Below are positions 60,101 to 64,000 of a stretch of 64,000 bases of DNA, one piece after another. Positions within the stretch are counted from its first letter, which is position 1, and every line of letters starts with the position of its first letter. Both the position numbers and the translations under genes were made by a program. Source of the stretch: Panaeolus papilionaceus (taxonomy: Eukaryota > Basidiomycota > Agaricomycetes > Agaricales); assembly GCA_015501605.1 (NCBI GenBank), contig JADNRZ010000002.1:620001-684000 (forward strand), given 5' to 3'. The notes under the pieces are model-generated. The model saw only the letters and a program-made list of their open reading frames with translations. It was not told the DNA's origin and searched no databases.

Positions 60101-62567
60101 TTCGTACTCCTCCGCTATGAAACGGAGAGCTATTTAGGACGTAATGTCAATGCTGTTCTCGAGCTGTAGCCTCAGCCTGTGCATAGGTGGAAATGAAGTC
60201 ACGAATGCTAAACAACATGAACAGCGAATGATCCACGCCACCCTTGTCTCTTCCAAATATATCTTGACCTTAATTAACGTCAATGACGTACCGTAATAAA
60301 TAGTACTGTTCATTATGCACCGAATTATAGCAGCAGACAAGCAGTCATTACAACTGTCATTTTGTTTCTGTCCTTGTTGACTGATACGTTTCAGTTTTCA
60401 ACCAGGGGGACATCTTTAAGTTCCCCATTCCGGGCTTCCTTTCAGACGAGAGGAACAACAGAAAATACAACACTAATAACTAATAAAACTTATTCCCAAG
60501 TTGGGCATTCGTATGTCCTGGGTTGTCCTAGACTCCCGAGTCCCGTTCATTTTGTTCGCGAGTCGTGACTTTCATTGACGCCAGAACGGGCTAACGAGCT
60601 TCCCTAACGGACCACAAAGCCCCTCGTTCATTCAGGGCAGTCAACAACTTCCAAACTCATCCGCGGAGCACCCTCAATCCCTGTATCTATGATGCGCGAC
60701 CTTCCAAGAGTCCCACAACGAACGAAATCTAGAACTCGAAAAGAAGGGTGAGAAGTTGATTCGAAATTCTCTCAGACAAACATCTTTCGACTCACTTTTG
60801 TTTGTTTGTTGTCCGACTTGCATCGCAGCGGCGGACACACTTAGTCCGGAATTATGTCCTGAAGGGAAACTCTGGAGCAACAAGCCACACAAAATTTTGT
60901 GTTTCGCACACTGTTGTATGTAACGAAGTAAGCAAGTAAAATAAATTGGCGTGTTCACCGCGCCAAGACCACGCGTTGGACGCGTCTGATTGGGTTTCAT
61001 TCAAGACGCGATGTAAATAAATGACATGTTGTCACCAAGGAGCCCTGAAATAAATGAGGTGTAAAAATCCAAGTCAACACGTCGCGAAGGGAGAGGGAGA
61101 GAAAAGAAAGCTCTTTGTGGTGGCCGTCTCAGACGGCCATTGTCAATGTGTTGTGTTGAGACGAACTGCTGTTTCCGACTTGTACGACATGGGGACTGCC
61201 AAAAAAGGTGAGTCCGAACGGCGGACGCTGAGAATTTTCGCGTCTGGATTCAAGTTGAGTGATTAGAGCACTTGTTTGATTGATTGAGATGTGGAAGGAT
61301 GTGCTAACGTACGTTTGAACTAGGTTAGTCTAACTTTGTGTTTCTGATGATGATGAAGGACGGCGTTCATTAGTGAACTAAGTCTGAGCTTCCTTATCCA
61401 AACTTTCTGGAGTCGCGTTAGTCGTAAGTCGTGTGTGTAGCTGACGCGGGAGCCTCAGACGGCCGCGTTGACGGTGACATAAAAATGCTTCCCGCGGTTG
61501 AAACTTGGCTTTGCCGTGTCGCGCAAGGCGGACGCCGGAAGAACATTTATGTGTTATGTTTATTATGGGGCCAGTAATAAATTTCCACATGATTCCCGGA
61601 GTTAATGAGTGTGAGTGTTTTTCCATCCCAGACGCGCCTCGCTTCATAGAAGGGGGTGCAACTTCTCATCTAAACAACGAGAAGTATAATTAGGAAGCAC
61701 AGAGAAAGAACTGGTTGAAAGAGAAGTGCCTCTCCTAGAGCCGACATCCGCGTTTCAAGCCAAGAAGGGATGAAAGGTTTCCATTCTCAATAAATTAGGA
61801 TCAACGGAAGCAAAACTGTCATCACAACCAATTTGAACACGATCTTCACAAACAAGAAATGTGGCGGATAAGTTGAACATTCTTTAAACAGGCGCACAGA
61901 GCTTCAGTAGACGCTGTGTGTTGAAAAGAGAGAGATATTTTAGCAATAAAGTTCAGAGACAGAGTACGGGATACTGGAGAATGATGCCTACTATTGAGCG
62001 GAGTTTTTTGTAATAAATGATGTCAGTTTTTGTGTAGTTGTCCCTGCACGACTTTAAAAAATGGTGTCGAGGCAGGGTAGTTTTCCCCTTTGTTTCTTAC
62101 CGCCACTACGAGTACGAGTACGACGACGACGACGATGACTAGTATTGACAATGAAGGTTTCCTGGTTGTACGAGTAAGTGTCGGCTTTTCTATACTTGTT
62201 TGGAAATGAATGATGCCCATGGTTATCCCCCCCTGCAGACAAAGACAGTGTGAAATACACACGAAAAGGAATTGGACCAATGAATGGGTAGGTATTTCCC
62301 AAAAGAACAGAAATTGTCGTGCCAAATTGACATTAACGCGGTTCACGTGACTGTCAACAACGCGCTGTTTTGATGATTTATTTTTTCACGCCCATCAGAA
62401 CTGGTTGAGTATTTGTTAATTATATAAATAGGAAACCCACGCGTCTTTGAGACTCCTTCCTTCTGTCCGGCAACTCCTCAATTCATTACTCCCTCCCTTC
62501 TTCCTCTACCTCCATTCCCGTTTCAAACTGTAGCTACTTCCCAAAGCTACCTTTATTTTTCAAAATA
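57133..62567. other. Divergent intergenic region of 5.4 kb, no gene seen
   Basis: Short open frames, the largest at 58682-59188 (+), have no recognisable domain. A GAC/GTA simple repeat lies at 62107-62138. The TATA box of the homeobox gene lies at the right edge (62421-62430). The region lies between the kinase and homeobox start codons and may contain long regulatory sequence, but no element could be named. Confidence 0.4.
62421..62430 (+). promoter_or_regulatory. TATA box of homeobox gene
   Basis: TATATAAATA lies about 140 bp before the ATG at 62568, followed by a pyrimidine-rich leader. Confidence 0.5.
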
Positions 62568-64000
62568 ATGGAATATCAGACTGTCGTTAACATGAATATT
62601 CCAGTCCCCCAGTCATCGCTCTCACGCACATCTTCCGCTAATAGCTTCTCATCGGAGGACGACGCGTCTATGACTTCCTCTACCGCGTCAACAATTATAC
62701 CTGGGGCAAGAAGAACACGCAAACGATTTACAAATGCTCAGCTTACTATGCTAGAGAACCTCTTTCATATCAACTCTCATCCAAGTAGAGAGGATAGGGA
62801 AGCAGTAGCCAAGGCAGGAGGAATGTGAGTATTGTGTTTCAATTAAATTTTTGCCACCTCTTTTCGGAATGTCGGGAATAATTGTGGGCCGTCAATTATC
62901 CTTTTTGTTTATAACGCCCCCTAACCACTTTGGCAACCTTGGTTGTTGAGGTTGTCTACAACATGTCGATTCCGCATGTTCCGTTACTCTCGCTCTATGT
63001 TCTGGAGGAGGGTTCGAAGCGGATGTTCGGCTAAGCGGGGAGGGTGTGCTGATTCAGTCCATATATTAATTAGTCGCGTTACGATTATGACTCCAACTAA
63101 CGCGATCCATTATGACTTTGTTTAATTAGGGAAATCAAGTCGGTCACGATATGGTTCCAGAACAAAAGACAAACAGAACGTAAGAGCGCCGCCAACAACG
63201 CCGCCAATGCCTCTTCAAACTCGAACAGCTCGTCTCGTCCGAGTTCTGCAAACGGCGGCAACTACTCCTCTAACGTCGTACCTAATATCACCAGCACATT
63301 GCATACCTTTAGTCTCCATAATAATGCGGGTCTTGCACGGAATCATTCCATGTCCGGCTCTGCTAATTCTAGCGCCACCTCTTCTAACTCATCCTCGAGG
63401 CCTACCCTCGATCGTGTCGCCTCCCGCACTGAACTTCGCAGCTCCGCCCTAAACCCTCGTACACCATCACGGCGACACAACCCGTCCCTCCCCGCTTGGG
63501 AGAACATGCCCTCGTCACCACTTGCCTCACCACCATATAGCCCTCCTTCGCGTGACCTCACCGAATTGAACAAGAATGCTAAAATTCGCCGTACTCTCAC
63601 CCTTGAGTGGGCGTGTGAGGCTGCCAGAATTGAACATAAGGAGAAGGATAGGGGACGCAGTCGCGATCATGTCCATCATTCATCATCGCGTGGGCCTCGC
63701 GAAAGGAGCCATAGCACATATGGCAAGGAACACCGGAGGTCGAGCTCCCAATCCCGTGTGTCATCTCACGAACGAACGAGGACAGAGAGTGCACCCACCG
63801 CACCATCGTTGCTGAGGACTGTCAGCCGCGCCGCGACCTTGCCCAACATCATGAGCTCCATGGCACCCCCCGCTCCTTCCTCAATTTCATCTTCTAGCTC
63901 TTCACGCGGCCATATGGATATAACAGATGACGAAGAAGAGGAAGCTGTTACTCCTCCAAGCACGTGGGGCAAAGGAGACTCGCGTTGGGATCAACCAACT
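62568..64000 (+). CDS. Homeobox transcription factor, 3' end outside window
   Basis: Exon 1 (62568-62824) encodes a Ser-rich N-terminus and the homeodomain start (RRTRKRFTNAQLTMLENLFH, NSHPSREDREAVAKAGG). A 305-nt intron (62825-63129) follows, inside the Met of the domain. Exon 2 continues EIKSVTIWFQNKRQTERKS, completing the DNA-recognition helix with its WFQNKR motif, then a long Ser/Arg-rich tail with an acidic patch. The reading frame is still open at the window edge. In Agaricomycetes such stand-alone homeobox genes include regulators of fruiting-body development. It lacks the paired organisation of mating-type HD1/HD2 genes. The target is unknown. Confidence 0.88.

Noticed and set aside
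62107..62138. A CRISPR-like or tandem repeat at the GAC/GTA stretch
   Set aside because: It is a simple short microsatellite with no spacers.

Overview
The window looks like nuclear DNA of a mushroom-forming basidiomycete (Agaricomycetes). Coding regions are broken by many short GT-AG introns, mostly 48 to 80 nt. The gene families are typical of that group: a DUF6534 membrane protein, FGGSS-type PSD/PsiD-like decarboxylases, a local cluster of multi-finger C2H2 proteins, a TET/JBP-like dioxygenase domain and a fungal-type homeobox gene. No rRNA, tRNA or CRISPR was recognised. Gene models were built by hand from reading frames and splice motifs. Models given with exon coordinates sum to whole codons; the others are outlines.

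Layout. 0-7.3 kb: a ten-exon DUF6534 gene (-), a Tra2-like RRM/RS splicing factor (+), an OB-fold-like protein (+), then a thioredoxin array (-) of one decayed and two intact copies. 9.5-21.2 kb: C2H2 protein ZF1 (-), a CorA-type metal transporter (-), two tandem PSD/PsiD-like decarboxylases (+, each with a TATA box) and C2H2 proteins ZF2 and ZF3 (-). 22.2-32.5 kb: a TET/JBP-like protein that appears to have lost its metal ligands (+), a full-size ABCA-type ABC transporter (-) and C2H2 proteins ZF4 and ZF5 (-). 33.3-39.8 kb: a GRAM-VASt-TM sterol-transfer-like protein (-) and a charged protein of unknown function (-). 39.8-51.7 kb: gene-poor DNA around a solitary copia-type gag ORF and a poorly resolved possible membrane-protein gene. 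51.7-57.1 kb: an AGC kinase with a PX domain split by a 1.1-kb intron (-). 57.1-62.6 kb: an apparently empty divergent intergenic region. 62.6 kb to the window end: a homeobox transcription factor (+), cut off by the edge.

The genes do not form an obvious single pathway. Most of the window is housekeeping genes: splicing, redox, metal transport, lipid transfer and signalling. Laid over these are local duplications, namely three thioredoxins, two decarboxylases and five C2H2 genes. Several duplicates have lost key residues: a His-to-Arg change at a predicted catalytic His in decarboxylase 1, a Cys-to-His change in the first finger of ZF5, and a thioredoxin pseudogene. The decarboxylases lie near an ABC transporter and the C2H2 genes, but no P450, methyltransferase or kinase of a tryptamine pathway is present, so a metabolic cluster is not supported.
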